A DNA stretch of 64,000 nt from Bradysia coprophila (Eukaryota; Arthropoda; Insecta; Diptera; Sciaridae). Each line of letters opens with the position of its first letter. The first letter of the stretch is position 1. Where the stretch lies: positions 6,622,501 to 6,686,500 of the forward strand of contig NW_023503608.1 in the NCBI RefSeq assembly GCF_014529535.1, in the 5' to 3' direction. The translations under genes were made by a program, and so were the position numbers. The notes below the pieces were generated by a model, which ran no database searches, had not been told where the DNA came from, and was given only the letters and a program-made list of their open reading frames with translations. This document shows, one piece after another, positions 35,863 through 47,900 of the stretch.

Positions 35863-36603
35863 TGTTTATTGGAAAACGATTCAGAAAAAATTCATTCTAC
35901 AAAGTTCTTGAGTAAATTATTTTTTTGTTTATTTATTTGACACTTTACTTCACTGTGATACGCGCCATCTCGAAACAATAATACAAAACGACGTGTGAGG
36001 CTGTTAAACCAAATTTCTTTAATAAAAAGTGTGCGCAACTTTGTTAGTTGCAGGTTCAAAAAATTTGGGCATAGCACTGGCTTTTAGAAGCTGATCTAAA
36101 ATTTAATCTAAAAAAAATCGTTGATTTTTGGGGAAATAAAGTAGGAGGACTTTGAAACATGAGTTCTGCTGCTGTAGGAATATTTCCGTTTTCAAGTTAA
36201 TTCTTAACTAGATAGACTGAAAGAAGAGGAGGACACTCAAGAACAAAATTTCTCTTCTAATTCACTAGAAAATATTCTCACCACACCTTCATGATCGACT
36301 CAGAGATGTTGTAACATGTTTTTATGAACCCATGTTATAAGCAGGAAATCAGCAGGATCGGTGGATGGAAGATCTACAATCTATTCTGTGTTGTAGTAGA
36401 ATTTCAAAAATAACCAGTAAAACAAATTTTGCAGTGCAACATCCATAATTTTAATATCAATTTCAGCGACCGTCTATCTACTTGTCCGGGTATACCAAAA
36501 TTGCTCGTGACGACCCTTTTAACTTTTTTGAATATTCAGTATACCGAGGACGAAGCCTATTAATTCTTTAGGTTTCATCAGCAAATTGATGATGCCAAAT
36601 CTA
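35863..36603. other. Spacer between RPAP3 and the ionotropic receptor
   Basis: 741 bases with no gene seen. It holds the RPAP3 upstream region (leftward transcription) and the end of the receptor transcript. Confidence 0.5.
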
Positions 36604-39600
36604 TTACTTCATTATTTTAGACATGCATTTTGCTATTATCCGACCAAATACGTTAAAGTTGTAGATCCCAACTTTAACAGTATGTCTAAATTTCACAAAT
36701 TCCACAAAAAATATGATAGCTGAGCAAGACAAACCTATTCCCAACAGGAAGAAGGCACCACTCACGTTTATTATAGTAATACTATGAAGTGAATTTGTTT
36801 GCTCCGGATAATCGTCGAATAATGTTTTCATCTCTTGTGGCGTCTGTAATATATCGGTCTCCCATTTATGAATGATTCCATGCTCTTGGTATCTGTGGAA
36901 GAACATAGGGTTACATTTTCGTGCCTTGGACATAAATTACGGCATTTTTCTCGTAATTTAGTCCCTCAGCATGAACACTTGTATACGCATCTGTTGTGGA
37001 CGTTTTATTTTAGTCACTTACGTGTATCACCCTGACTTCGTTCGGGATACAACTCGCGAAATTGTTTAATGTATTAACCTCCACAACAGATACGTAAATA
37101 TTTCTTGTCGAAAGCATACAAAATTCAATTGGAAAATCGCCTGTTGAAAATTAGGCTAAGAAATCAGGGCCCAAAACGCCCAAAACTGTGACTACAGTTC
37201 TTCCAAAGAAAAAAATTGATATATAATAGGCCTTAGAATAGAAAATTTTTAATTAAAAACACTTTACTTGTATCACGGCAGAGTAAAAGTAACCCTGGCA
37301 GGAGCGGTTCATTATTGAAACGTCAAATGAGGGACCTAATACACTGTATGAAAATGAACTCAAATGAACACTGACATAAGTTGAAAAATTTAATTCGCAA
37401 AAAACATGCGGCTACTAAATTATTCAGGTCCCTAGTCAAACAAGCGCTCCTGCCTGGGTTACTTTTACTCTGCCGTGCTTGTATACCTTCGAATGTGATA
37501 GTTAAATAATTTGGTGTATGGCGAATATTTCTGAAACGCAAATCCAGTGAAGTGGTTGGTTATACATCTCTTGAATGTTCGATAAATCGGCAATAAATCG
37601 AGATCGTTTTGGAATTTACGCAACGAAACATAATGTTCCGTTATGCGGGCCTCGAATATAGCGCATTTCTGTTCGACTATCAATTGTCTACGATACTCCA
37701 CGTTTTCGCCGTACACTATGGATCGATTTCCCAATTCTCTATGGTCGGCATTGGCCGATTCACGAAGCGGTATCATGGTACTTTCATCGAAATATGCGTT
37801 ACAGATGTACAGGTCTATTGCATATAGAATGGGAGGATATTACTGTTTATGACACATGAATCTCAAGCAAATGTACCATGGTCCACTACTTGTCTGATTG
37901 TGTTGATCGGTTTGTCGTAACTCGGTTTAGCCAATCTTGATGCATAAATTGTCGTGTAGCATATACCCAACCACAGAGATAAAAGAATCCAGCTGTAGAG
38001 AATGTCATTGTGACACCATGTGGAGGGGGAAACTACGCGGGCAAATAGATGGGACAAGATTTGCTCGCGTAGTTTTCCCCTAGCACATGATTCAAAACAG
38101 TAGATTTTTTTTTCAATCACTGGGACCATGTGAAGGTTGCATTTTCTACGTTGCAATTTGGCAACGGGCTACCCACATATATTCGTTTGTTCCTAATTTA
38201 GGAATGACAGCACTACATAAGTACCTTGTTCTAAGTGAAGGATGGGTAACACAACATACTCTGTTCCATGTGATAGATGGGTAAAACGCTTTTCTGATTG
38301 AACGCTGTCCAAGTTTGGGTCACTACACTAACTGAATCAGTATTCTGACAGGATCAGTACGTTGACAAAAGGCATTTTTCGTTTTTCTTTCTGTTTTCAT
38401 TTTCCTTTTTTGGTCTTTCGTTGTGTCGGGTTTTCTTTTTTTGGATCAGTGACCGTGCAGTTTTGTTAGTGTCAGTGTCAATGTTTTTAGTTTGTGTTTT
38501 TAGTTTTTGCGGTTTCTGGTTTTGTGTGAAATTTGAGTGGTTTTCGTGTGAAGGCGAGTGAATTTTGTGTGGAAGCGAGTGAGATGATCCGTGCGTGAGC
38601 TGGTGGGTGAGTGAGTTTTAGTTTGTTTTTCCGTAGAGTTTTTGTTGCGTCTTTGTTTTTTGATTGAAATGAATTTTCTCTTTGTTGTGCTACGTTTTGT
38701 GGGTACATTTTCATAGTAGCTTTTCGCTAAGTTTCGAAATTTCCATCGAAAGGTGGCAGAACTTTTATTGTAAATTTTCAAATTACTAGTTCAATCAGAA
38801 AATTTACTGCTGTCTCGTGTAACGGACCAGTGGAAACGACTGAAGATGGTTACACCACGCTAACCTCTGACCGACACTGTATCCGGAAGTCGAAACAGCA
38901 TTTTATCTCCACTTCCGCTTCACGCGATCCATGGGAAAGGGAAGAGTAATTATGCCCTATTTGTTTGTTTTGGTGTATTCGTTTGAATTTAATCTTTTCT
39001 GCGTATAAGATAACACCACCCCTGGAATTAGTATGTTTTCCAGGTAAAATAAAGTTTTGTACCTTCGGAATATTTAATGAGACTTGTTCAACGACAGTGA
39101 CGATCGATTAGGCCGGGTATGGTGTGGAAGAATAGGTTGAGTAATTACTGATATGGCAATGTTGGAATCAGCAAATGGAAATGGAGTCTTGTGTCACTGG
39201 CACAAATATTTTGGATGAAGATGCTCTTATTACAGACTAACGTATCCATAACACAATGGTAAATGAGGAGTTCAGTCGTTACCTATTTCTTAATTTTACT
39301 TTTTATGTTTCCAAGATTGCCAGTAATTCTCTCCAGTAATGCTGGCTGTTTTTCCGCTTTTGCTGTGAAATTTTCTGTGTGTGAGTGTCTCGTGTAAAGT
39401 CTTACCTCATCAAAATAATTTTAACCGAAAGCTGATCGTTAGGAAAACGCGTAACCGAATGTGATGTCGCTGCGCTAATTGTTTCAATGACTGTAACTGC
39501 AAAGTTGACGAAAGCTGAAGTGCTCCCATTCAACTGTGACTCTATTTTGGCAACGACATTCAACGAAACAATGTACCACAAGAAGAAGAACAAAACCAGC

Positions 39601-40657
39601 AACCAAACGTATGCGTGTAGAGTAGTGTAAATAGCTGTGGCTTCATTCAATTTCATCGGTTTGGGCACTAACAAAACGAGACATTGATCTTCGTAAAATG
39701 TGGACAAATCGAAACGTTTGTATGTATCCTCAATAAGCCAAAGAGCACACATAGACATGTCACTGTCTCGACTCGCTAGATCGTCCAAGATCGCCACGTA
39801 GGGGTTGTATTTCACCAGCGAAAAATCTCGAAACTTGAACGTTTTATTCCAGTTTTTTGTCATTTCTTGAACGAAACGAAATTCGGTTCCGTCCATCTTG
39901 TTAATAAATCTGAAACAAAGGAGAAGTTTCTATTCGGATATTCTAATTTGTAATTTTCTGATTGATTCTACGTTTCGTTTTTCACGTTCAGTTGTGGATA
40001 TATTGTGTATGGCATACAGTTGAACAAACTAATCCGAAAATTTTCTCGCTGCTGATTCGTATCGACGGCAGGATGTAATAACTGTTTTGGAACGTAGGAC
40101 AACGGTTTGTTTCTCAGATCATCGTTCCCTAAAAGATCTTTAATAACCACCATTGACTCATAGACTCTCTCTCTATCATCAAATTCTAACACGTAACCGA
40201 AGAGTGCATTTTCAATCAGAAATTTTCGGATCATATCTTCGAAGATGGAATGGGTTGTATAATTCGATCGGTTCTCGAAGTGTAAATAAATTTTCGTGAA
40301 GGGAAAAAATTGCTTCACAGAACCTCGTTCTAATCGAAGAATTCTTTCGACATTTTCTATGTTATTGGAGAAAATAAGAAATGTTTCACACTGCGCTTCA
40401 TTGTCAGTTCTAATGTCCCGGAATTGTAAAGCAGTATGTGACCAAACACGAACGGGTACATTGTTAGGCGTGATCAAGGCGATTCGTGTCCCACGCGTTG
40501 TATCAACAACGATTTGTAAGCACTCTTGTCCATAAGGATATTCAATATGTTTCAAGTCAAGCTTTCGGTTTGTAAGTGGCTCTTGCACCAAATACGAATT
40601 AATCTCAAGTAGATGCAATTGAATGAGTAAAACCGATAGAAAACATTTCATTGCCAT
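36604..40657 (-). CDS. Divergent ionotropic receptor
   Basis: Five exons (40657-39972, 39909-39406, 37992-37877, 37814-37487, 36892-36604) join in phase to 640 residues. A signal peptide (MKCFLSVLLIQLHLLEINSY) leads an extracellular N-terminal region of about 230 residues. Ligand-binding lobe S1 follows (GTEFRFVQEMTKNW, DMSMCALWLIEDTYKRFDLS), then membrane segments at about residues 327-348 (LLVLFFFLWYIVSL), 397-417 (SWILLSLWLGICYTTIYASR) and 586-611 (GAFFLLGIGLSCSAIIFFV). The block KPSYDKPINTIRQVVDHG after the second segment matches the start of lobe S2. Layout and motifs fit the insect IR family of variant glutamate receptors that form ligand-gated channels in chemosensory neurons. The sequence is too diverged for me to name a subtype; a gustatory-type divergent IR is likely. 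The third intron position and the unusual donor after exon 1 (GTAGAAT) are the weakest joins. Confidence 0.87.
36977..37092. mobile_element. Hairpin MITE in the last intron of the ionotropic receptor
   Basis: ACGCATCTGTTGTGGACG at the left pairs with CCACAACAGATACGT at the right. The centre has CTGACTTCGTTCGGGATACA and AACTCGCGAAATTG. A relative with the same centre is at 54645-54755. Confidence 0.6.
37274..37477. mobile_element. 204-base MITE beside a splice donor
   Basis: Terminal inverted repeats of about 33 bases start CACGGCAGAGTAAAAGTAAC. CTTGTAT flanks both sides (37267-37273 and 37478-37484) and is a likely 7-base target duplication. On the coding strand the element begins nine bases after the donor of intron 4 of the ionotropic receptor, so the right copy of CTTGTAT supplies part of the donor GTATACAAG. 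Part of the same end occurs at 31034-31066; both are preceded by AACACTTTACT, so the exact left edge is not fully certain. Confidence 0.7.
37993..39405. other. Long second intron of the ionotropic receptor
   Basis: 1413 bases, far longer than the usual 55-80 base introns here. It includes a hairpin with GGGGGAAACTACGCG and CGCGTAGTTTTCCCC (38024-38080) and a T/G-rich strand bias at 38380-38700. It probably carries decayed insertions. No coding exon is seen. Confidence 0.55.
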
Positions 40658-42343
40658 TGCAGATCGCTGGATTGATTGAAAATGTTTTGTTTAACTGCAA
40701 CGAAGTATTTTGCCTCCTTCTTTTCAGAAATTATCCACTGTGTTGATAAATGCTGCGTGTTTCCCTTTTATTCTATATACTGTATCGGTAACAATTGAAT
40801 CCGAACTAATGTTAGACAAATTGATTTTCGAATGTATTATTCCATTAAACCGTTGAAATTACTTCCGTTATAACCAGGTAATTGATTTTGATGATAGCAG
40901 TGGCGATAATTAGAATAATTTTGGTTACATAGTCCAAACGATCCTTTTAGAAACGACTATGAACATCTATTATCGACAAAGTCATCAAGTTTTATAGTAC
41001 GAAATTCAAATTTCTTTTCCAATTCAGCAATAGTTATTTACATGCTGTTGTTTTCCCTAGGGTCGAAAGTGGCTTACTACACACCTGGCGAAAACACGAA
41101 ATTTGGTTTAGGTTTCAAAAGCATGCTTTAAACGAAAGTACCTAAGATCTACCGTCCAAAACAGATGCGTATACATCTTTTCATGCCGAGTGACCAAATT
41201 ACTAGAAAAATGTTTATTGACCTCGGCTTCGCCTCAGATCAACAAAATGCACACGAAAACTATACTTTTCAACTTTTTATCCATTGTTATGTAAATAACG
41301 ATTTCATGCGCGCGTTGTGTTTTGCTTGGTCGAATGACATTTCTAATGAGAAAAGTACGGCACTTTCTCTCCCATGGGGAGAAAATAGAACTTTTCTCAT
41401 TCGATATCCATTTGTTTATGTTTTTGAAAATGGTATGGCGAATTAATGTTTTAGTTTCTTGTAGAAAAACGGCAAAACGCAACATGCACGCATGAAAAAG
41501 GTTGTGTCCTCCTCTGGGAGAAATAGAAAATTCCAACTTGAGCGAAATTGCGGCCAGAGCAAAGCAATTGTTGGAATTTCCTGGTTTCTCCCCTCGGTAA
41601 AAAAAAAACCTGTTTCATAACGCAGACAAGAAAATAGTCATTTTTTCCCCTCCGCTGAAGCTTCGGAAGCATTTGTTTTGAAAAACGTTGTGTTCACCTC
41701 GGGAAAAAGTTGGAAATTGCATTTTCTCGGGTGACTTGTGTCCCTTTGGCGAACACTACCATGTATAGATAATGTTATATACTCAATACTTTGCTTTGAT
41801 ATTTGTAGACGACGAGTGTGGAGAAATTGTTCATCGGTTGTCCTATAGGTACTATTCTTAACAGGTATTGATGTAAGAAAAGTTGATATCTTTTTATTGA
41901 TTCATTGTAATTTTCTCATAATTGGTTACATTTGCTATTTGTTTACAATGATTTACAACAAGTCTTAACACATTTCATTTTATATTTCATTTCATATTAA
42001 TAGTATACACAGATCCATTTTTTTCACACCGTAAAAAAGCGAATCCTTGTAAATGGTCATTTGTTATAGACAACTCGGTTATAAAAGTAAGCGGTCTGCC
42101 CTATCTGATATTCTGTTATATAGCAAAGGTTATGTTAAAACTAATCAAGTGAAAGATTCCGTATCAAAAACTGGAACATCGCTTGAAGCTTGAATAGCAT
42201 GAGTAAAAAACTTGATAATGATATACGTAATACGTTTGCTTGATCTATAGTAAAGAGGTTGCTAATTCTATATTAAAAAAAACCTGTGGCTTATGAAAAA
42301 CTGAAGTTAGTGTTAGTTAGTATAACATAGTTTTGCATCGAAA
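40658..42343. other. Gene-free stretch upstream of the ionotropic receptor
   Basis: I see no gene. A TATATAGAATAAAAG on the minus strand (about 40765-40780) lies roughly 110 bases before the receptor ATG and may be its core promoter. At 41340-41750 there are repeated CTCCCATGGGGAGAAAA-type and GCGGCCAGAGCAAAGC pieces that look like decayed hairpin elements. Confidence 0.45.
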
Positions 42344-44115
42344 TTAAATGACGGTTCGCCCCAAAATGCCACCGTTCTCAATTATACCTTGGACATAATA
42401 AAATTTCGGAAACAAATCAACCGTATCCCAACCCAAAAATCTATATCTGTACATCAAATGTTCGTCTCGAGTCAGACTCCGTCCGGTAAACTTATTGTTT
42501 GTTCCCTTCTGTAACAAAAAATTCTTCTCTTTCAACGGCACACCGACTTGAACCAGAAATTCTTCAACTTCTCTACTTATGCCAGTGAGTACGGAACTAT
42601 CATTCCTAGCAAATTTTTCGCAAAGTATAAATGTTGCAGTTGAATTCAGAACACTTCCCAGATAAGTATACCGCTCTGGCAATTCGAAGTCAAAAATTCC
42701 GACAGTTTCAACGACTGGAAACACTTTGGAAAAATTTTGTATGATATTGTCACTCAGATCGGTCACCATCTGACCATCATCTGGATACCAGCCGTACTGA
42801 TTTTCGCTACCGAAGTGGAATTGTTTGACGGATGGCATGACGAGATCGTCTGACACGTTTAGAAACATCGAACTCACCGACAAAATTTCAATATTTTTGT
42901 TGAAATTAGCTAGACTCAACGAATGACCACCTGGAATTTCACAGTAAAATTCCCTTAGATTTGGAAGGTTTTGAATGGCTGCTGAAGTGACATTCATGCG
43001 GGCGAATAAGATGTAGAAGTTCAAGTAGGTGACATTCGGGGAAATGGTGGTCGGTGTTAAGTCACTGCAAAGCCCAAGAGTGATTTTCGTGTATGGATAG
43101 TTCAGATTGTCTAACAGAGTTTTACACAACGGCAAAGTGGAACGAATCTCTAAATTCTTTTTGTCAATTAAATATGTTACGGATCCCTTAACATATATAC
43201 CTAAATAATCTAACGGTTGTGTGGCTAGTACTTCATAAAAGGCCGTTGCATTGTCATACTCCATAAAAAACAAAGTTGATCTCAGCCAAGGCGTTGCTTC
43301 ATCGAAAATTGCGTAACTAACTTGGTCTTCCGGCTCGGAGCCCAGACTGATGAACAAATATTTCAATTTGGGAAGCGTTGACTGTTGCAACAGGCCATCA
43401 AAAGTTACATTTTCCAGATGCAAAGCCTCCAAATTTGTGAACTGCTGCAAATCGCGTGCAAAATTTTCGGTTCCAATTTTTACCCATTTCAATTCGATCG
43501 CAATTACAGTGCTCGGGTCACCCGATGCGGATGTCGTTAAAAAATTCAGTCCCGGGAATGCATCTAAATGGCGGTCGGCAAAACGAGACGAATTTCCGTG
43601 GTAAGTAAATTGGCCATCTTTCACTATTAGTATTGGTATGGATGTATCCTCTTCTGGGGTGAACAGTGCGTCTGCGAAAAGCGTTATTTTTTAACCTCAT
43701 ATCACTTAAAACTTAAAAATCGAGGACTTCAGACGAAAGAAAGGAAAGTTAAGTTACACAATCTTTACGATCCACTTTTCAAAATTAAATCGACCTAAAG
43801 GTTAGCTGTACAAGTTTTTTTTCCACTAATTGCGGATTTGTTGCATAGCACCACTGCTATTGCATAAATCATAAACATGTCAAAACTATACTTCATGAAT
43901 TATAACAAAACGTATGTATTTAGTCGTCTCCGACTCAAACGATGCTACGTTGGTGCTATACACCCAAATCCGTTTATTTCGCAAACTTCGCATATATTAC
44001 AAACCAAAATTAAAGGCTTACCTGCATACAGTACGATGAGTACCACTCCAATGATGCACATTGTGCATGTAAGTAAATAGTATTTCCATCTAAAGTTTCG
44101 ACGAGAATTGCACAT
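42344..44115 (-). CDS. Single-pass membrane protein with leucine-rich ectodomain
   Basis: Two exons (44115-44022 and 43671-42344) join in phase to 473 residues. The ATG at 44115 is followed by a short basic stretch (MCNSRRNFRWKYY) and a hydrophobic segment (CTMCIIGVVLIVLYA). This predicts a type II membrane protein with about 440 residues outside. The ectodomain has leucine-rich spacing (LQQFTNLEALHLENVTF, LPKLKYLFISLG, IQNLPNLREFYCEI) and several N-glycosylation sites (NSS, NVT, NST, NFS). I do not recognise a named family. It may be one of the fast-changing leucine-rich surface proteins found in lineage-specific groups in insects. No enzyme motif is seen. Confidence 0.75.
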
Positions 44116-45162
44116 AAGATATAATATTACAGAAAGAAATATTTCTTTTAAACTTTGTATGTTGCATATGATCAGATCATGCTTGTGATCGAATTATACC
44201 TGAAAATATTCCTGTGAACCTTTCCCTTAAAGGTTGAATGATCATGAATATCGTGTTGTTGGTAGTAAACGCTCATTTTAAACAGCTTCTACCCACTATT
44301 TTTAAAATGATTATTTTATCCGAAAACGTTTTGGTTGAAAATATTATAAAAAATCAAAGCATTGAACTTCAAAGGTTGTCGTACGCTTATGGTGGTTCTT
44401 TACACATTGAAACGTTCACGCAATTGATTTTCAAGATATGTAAGAAGACTTAGAAGTGCCAGTTGGATTCGTATCAATAGTTGGGGCATTTTTTACATCG
44501 TTGTGGCTACACACAGTGTATGTATAGTATATATAATATTGCATACGTACGTGGTAATGGTAAAAACTTGTTGGTATGTACTATGAAAAGAATGAAATTT
44601 TCACAGAGGGGATATTGGGCATATTTGATGGGGCTATGTTAACTGATAACAGAATCATCAAAATTTTTGCTTTTTTTTCCGTCATGAACATTAGGGCTTC
44701 AAGGATACGATAGCCTGGAAGCCTCCGTTAAGTTATTTAAAATAGCAGTCTATAGAGTGTTCATATTTATTGACTGACTGGGAATATCGAAACCCTTTAA
44801 AACTCTAAAAAATCTCAAATATTTTCCGAGCTAAAAAAAACCACTGTATACTGTACTACAATTTGCGAATTTTTCTACAAACTACAAATAAAAGTAACAA
44901 CAACCGATTTTTGTTTTCTTTGGTTAGAATGCTTTATGTACGGTTCGGTTATATATCTGCAGTGCGTTGTCTGTTACAAAATGCATTTAAATGTACGCAT
45001 ACATTTTAATGTGAACACTTACTTACTTACAAAACGTAATAGAGTTTGTACTCTTCACATTCACAGAAATTCGTGCTTAGAATAAAATGCATTTGGGGTT
45101 GAATAATAATAGATTATTGAACTGGTCTACTAAATGTGTTATTAAACGAAGGTTTTTATATA
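44116..45162. other. Gene-free stretch
   Basis: No gene supported. The region lies upstream of the leftward leucine-rich gene and probably contains its promoter. Confidence 0.45.
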
Positions 45163-45221
45163 TTACACACTTGTCACGAAGAAGTCGAGGCTTGCCGAGA
45201 CTGATAGTGACAAGTGTGTAC
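45163..45221. repeat. Hairpin ACACACTTGTCAC
   Basis: Arms ACACACTTGTCAC and GTGACAAGTGTGT surround AAGTCGAGGCTTGCCGAGAC. It is one of three hairpin elements within 650 bases. Confidence 0.6.
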
Positions 45222-45402
45222 TCTATTTTATCACATAAGCGAAAACGAGACAACAACATAGACCTGAAGTGTAATTTTTGAATTAAACTTCTAGTTAAGT
45301 AATTTTGACATCCGAACACCGTATGTGTGGTAAGTCTATAACATTATGCATCAGCTCGGAGAAAGAGTTTAGGTTTATCTTGGCATCGACACATAAAAAA
45401 GG

Positions 45403-45475
45403 ATATGCACATGTCCAAATGATTATTTTGACGAATTGGACAATCACCAACTCGTCAAAATAAGAATTTGGACAC
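45403..45475. repeat. Hairpin TGTCCAAAT/ATTTTGACGA
   Basis: The arms TGTCCAAAT..ATTATTTTGACGA and TCGTCAAAATAAGAATTTGGACA are inverted partners. The inner ATTTTGACGA box is shared with the next hairpin element at 45671. Confidence 0.65.
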
Positions 45476-45670
45476 AGGTTTCACAAACATCGTGGACAAA
45501 TGAAATTTACCGATGCTCAAACTTTCGTTTTTCTGCATTGCGTTCTGTAATGTATTGGGTGTGCCGTCATTTGCATTCTTTTGCTTACGGACATCGCTAA
45601 GTCTCTTATGCAAATTACGTCATATTTTAATCATAGCACTACTTAGCTACAGAAAAAATTGAAATTAGTT

Positions 45671-45803
45671 GTACATTACGTCGGAGGTTCCAAATTTTTA
45701 TTTTGACGAGCGGAAACGTTATGGCCCGACCCGAAGGGGAAGGCTGTATTCCCACCTTACTCGTCAAAATAAAAATTTTCACGTGAATAGGCAATGTAAA
45801 TGC
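45671..45803. mobile_element. Hairpin MITE, GCCCGACCCGAAGGGG family (copy 1)
   Basis: GGTTCCAAATTTTTATTTTG, ACGAGCGG, GCCCGACCCGAAGGGGAAGG, then CTCGTCAAAATAAAAATTTT back as an inverted arm. It ends with GGCAATGTAAATG. Copies 2 and 3 lie at 48338-48526 and 50859-51030. Confidence 0.7.
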
Positions 45804-46617
45804 ATATATCATATGAGCGAAGCTCAATTTACATTACCGTATCACATAAAATGTCTTTACTACCTGCCCCATACGAAATTCGACCATTACATAGCAATTC
45901 GTCTCCTGATGCGTCAGGTTTTATTGCGCAAAGAAAAGAGATACAAAGTTTGTCTATCACTTTTCTTAAAGAATGATGGTCAGCATAAGTGGTACCATAT
46001 CCCCAGCAGCAGAGTCATATTCGATGGTGAAAACGAAAGGGGAAAATTAATCAGCTATTCCAAATTTGCATTCATTTTTAGAGTAGAAAAAATGGACTCC
46101 GATATGAAAACAAATCTTGGAAAAATACTGCGACACTGAGCATTTTCATCACATTCCATTCAACAAATATTTTCTGCCACTTTGTGCAGCAAATTTTTTT
46201 TTAATAATTTTTTTTCCAAAAATGTGATACTTTTTACTTTTTATGTGTCAAAGCTGTAACGGTCACCCCAACCGATATCAGTTCTTTTGTAAGTGGATAA
46301 AAGGACTTGCGTCACACCTTCACTGTAAGTGGCTTTGGGCGATATATCATACTGCATACATACATCACATTGTTAAATGCGCACCGCATAATTTATTAAG
46401 TTTCCACCGAAAAAGTTTTTCTTTTTATAGTTTAATTATTTGCACACAATATCGAAATAGGAGGTGTTATACAATAGATAGCATCGTAACGTAAACAAAT
46501 AACAATAGTGTATTTTCAAACGTTCTGTTGCCGCATTCTGGAAAATCTAAAATTATAAAAGATTCTTTTACGAAAACAACAACAGAAAATATCATTCCTG
46601 ATTTTCTTTTAAATTTG

Positions 46618-46648
46618 GTATATAAGCCGGTTGCCGGCAAACAAAATT
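46618..46648 (+). promoter_or_regulatory. Probable core promoter of the aldo-keto reductase
   Basis: TATATAAG at 46618 lies about 120 bases before the start codon at 46737, followed about 30 bases later by AAATTCGTC, a plausible start region. The predicted leader is then about 90 bases. This is pattern-based only. Confidence 0.5.
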
Positions 46649-46736
46649 CGTCAAAGAGAAAGTAAACCTCTAAGTGAAAACAAATAGTTTAAATAAACGA
46701 AAATTAAAGCAAAACATTTTTAAAACAGTAATCAGA

Positions 46737-47900
46737 ATGCCTGTAATCGTTGGAATCATACCAAGTGAAGTTTTGAATAACGCTATCAAAATCCCTGTTT
46801 TGGGACTCGGTTCATTAAATTGTTTCGTAAGTTTTCCATGTAACCATACGTGACCACAATGGTGACCATTCTAAGAAAGGGTTTGCAGTTCTTTCGTTTT
46901 GTAAAATTCAAATTTTCTTCTCGTATACTACTGTAGGATGAAGCAGGATCAACCACTCAGTCTGTTAAAGATGCTATTGACCTGGGATATCGTCATTTCG
47001 ATATCAATCCTAAAATCGAAACAGATGTTGGTGTGGCCATCAGTGCCAAAATAAAAGAGGGTGTTGTAAAGCGGTAAGAGACGCACAACAAAATCAATAC
47101 ATTATCGTTGTAAACGTAAACCATTTCAAATTGCATTTCAAAATTCAGAGAAGAATTGTATCTTGTTGGTAAATTGTATGATACCAAGGCATTTCATAAT
47201 CCTGCCTTACTCAAGGAAGCAGTAATGACGACACTAAGGAATCTTAATGTGGCTTACATTGACATGTACTTCATACATTGTCCGGAAGGGGATGTGTTTT
47301 CAGGCGAAGCATTCACTGATACATGGAACGAGTTGGAAATACTTGTGGTAAATTTTATGTTAAACATTTCACGAATAAATCATTTTTGCATTGGTATAAT
47401 ATTTGCCATAGGACAATTTCGTGGTCAAAAGTATTGGACTATCAAATTTTAGCGTAGAACAACTTCAGAATGTGCTAATTGCGTCTCGTGTATCGCCCAC
47501 TGTCAATCAAATCGAATGTAATCCATACTTTACACAACGAGCACTGAGAGAATTCTGTGCCCAGAAACGTATTTTAATTTCTGCCTTGAATATTTTTGGT
47601 ACACCTGCTCTACTCGAAGATCCATTGGTAAAATATCAAATGCTTTTTTCTATAGTGCTTGTACTTTTAATTTGTTGAGAACATTTTCTATTAAACCAGA
47701 TTGTAGAATTGGCAAAGAAGTATAAACGAACACCCGAACTAATTTTACTCCGCTACCAAATCGAGAAAGGACATATTGCTGTCGCTGAAGTACAGAACAA
47801 ATCTGATTTGATGAGCCATTTGGACGCGTTCAAATTTGAGATAAACAATAGCGACATTTCCGAAATGGATAAATTGGATCGCCATAAGTTATACATTTGA
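46737..47900 (+). CDS. Aldo-keto reductase-like protein, catalytically degenerate
   Basis: Five exons (46737-46826, 46937-47073, 47149-47347, 47412-47627, 47700-47900) join in phase to 280 residues, against about 310-320 in active members. Family marks are clear: IPVLGLGSLNCF, AIDLGYRHFDIN, REELYLVGKL, YIDMYFIHCPEGD, VVKSIGLSNFSVEQLQ, VNQIECNPYFTQ and LLRYQIEKG. The catalytic tyrosine is missing: where active enzymes have a Tyr after the conserved Asp, this protein reads DINPKIETDVG, two residues shorter. The catalytic lysine (GKL) and histidine (FIHCP) remain. The NADPH-binding IPKS box is replaced by AEVQNKSD. So the fold is likely kept, but normal carbonyl reduction is doubtful. It has clean splice sites and no stops, so it is probably expressed. 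Confidence 0.88.

Noticed and set aside
38487-38781. Minus-strand frames rich in Lys, Thr and Asn
   Set aside because: They lie in a strand-biased part of an ionotropic receptor intron; the composition explains the frames.
45669-46139. 156-residue open frame on the plus strand
   Set aside because: Its first third overlaps a hairpin MITE and the rest has no recognisable motif, so it is probably chance.
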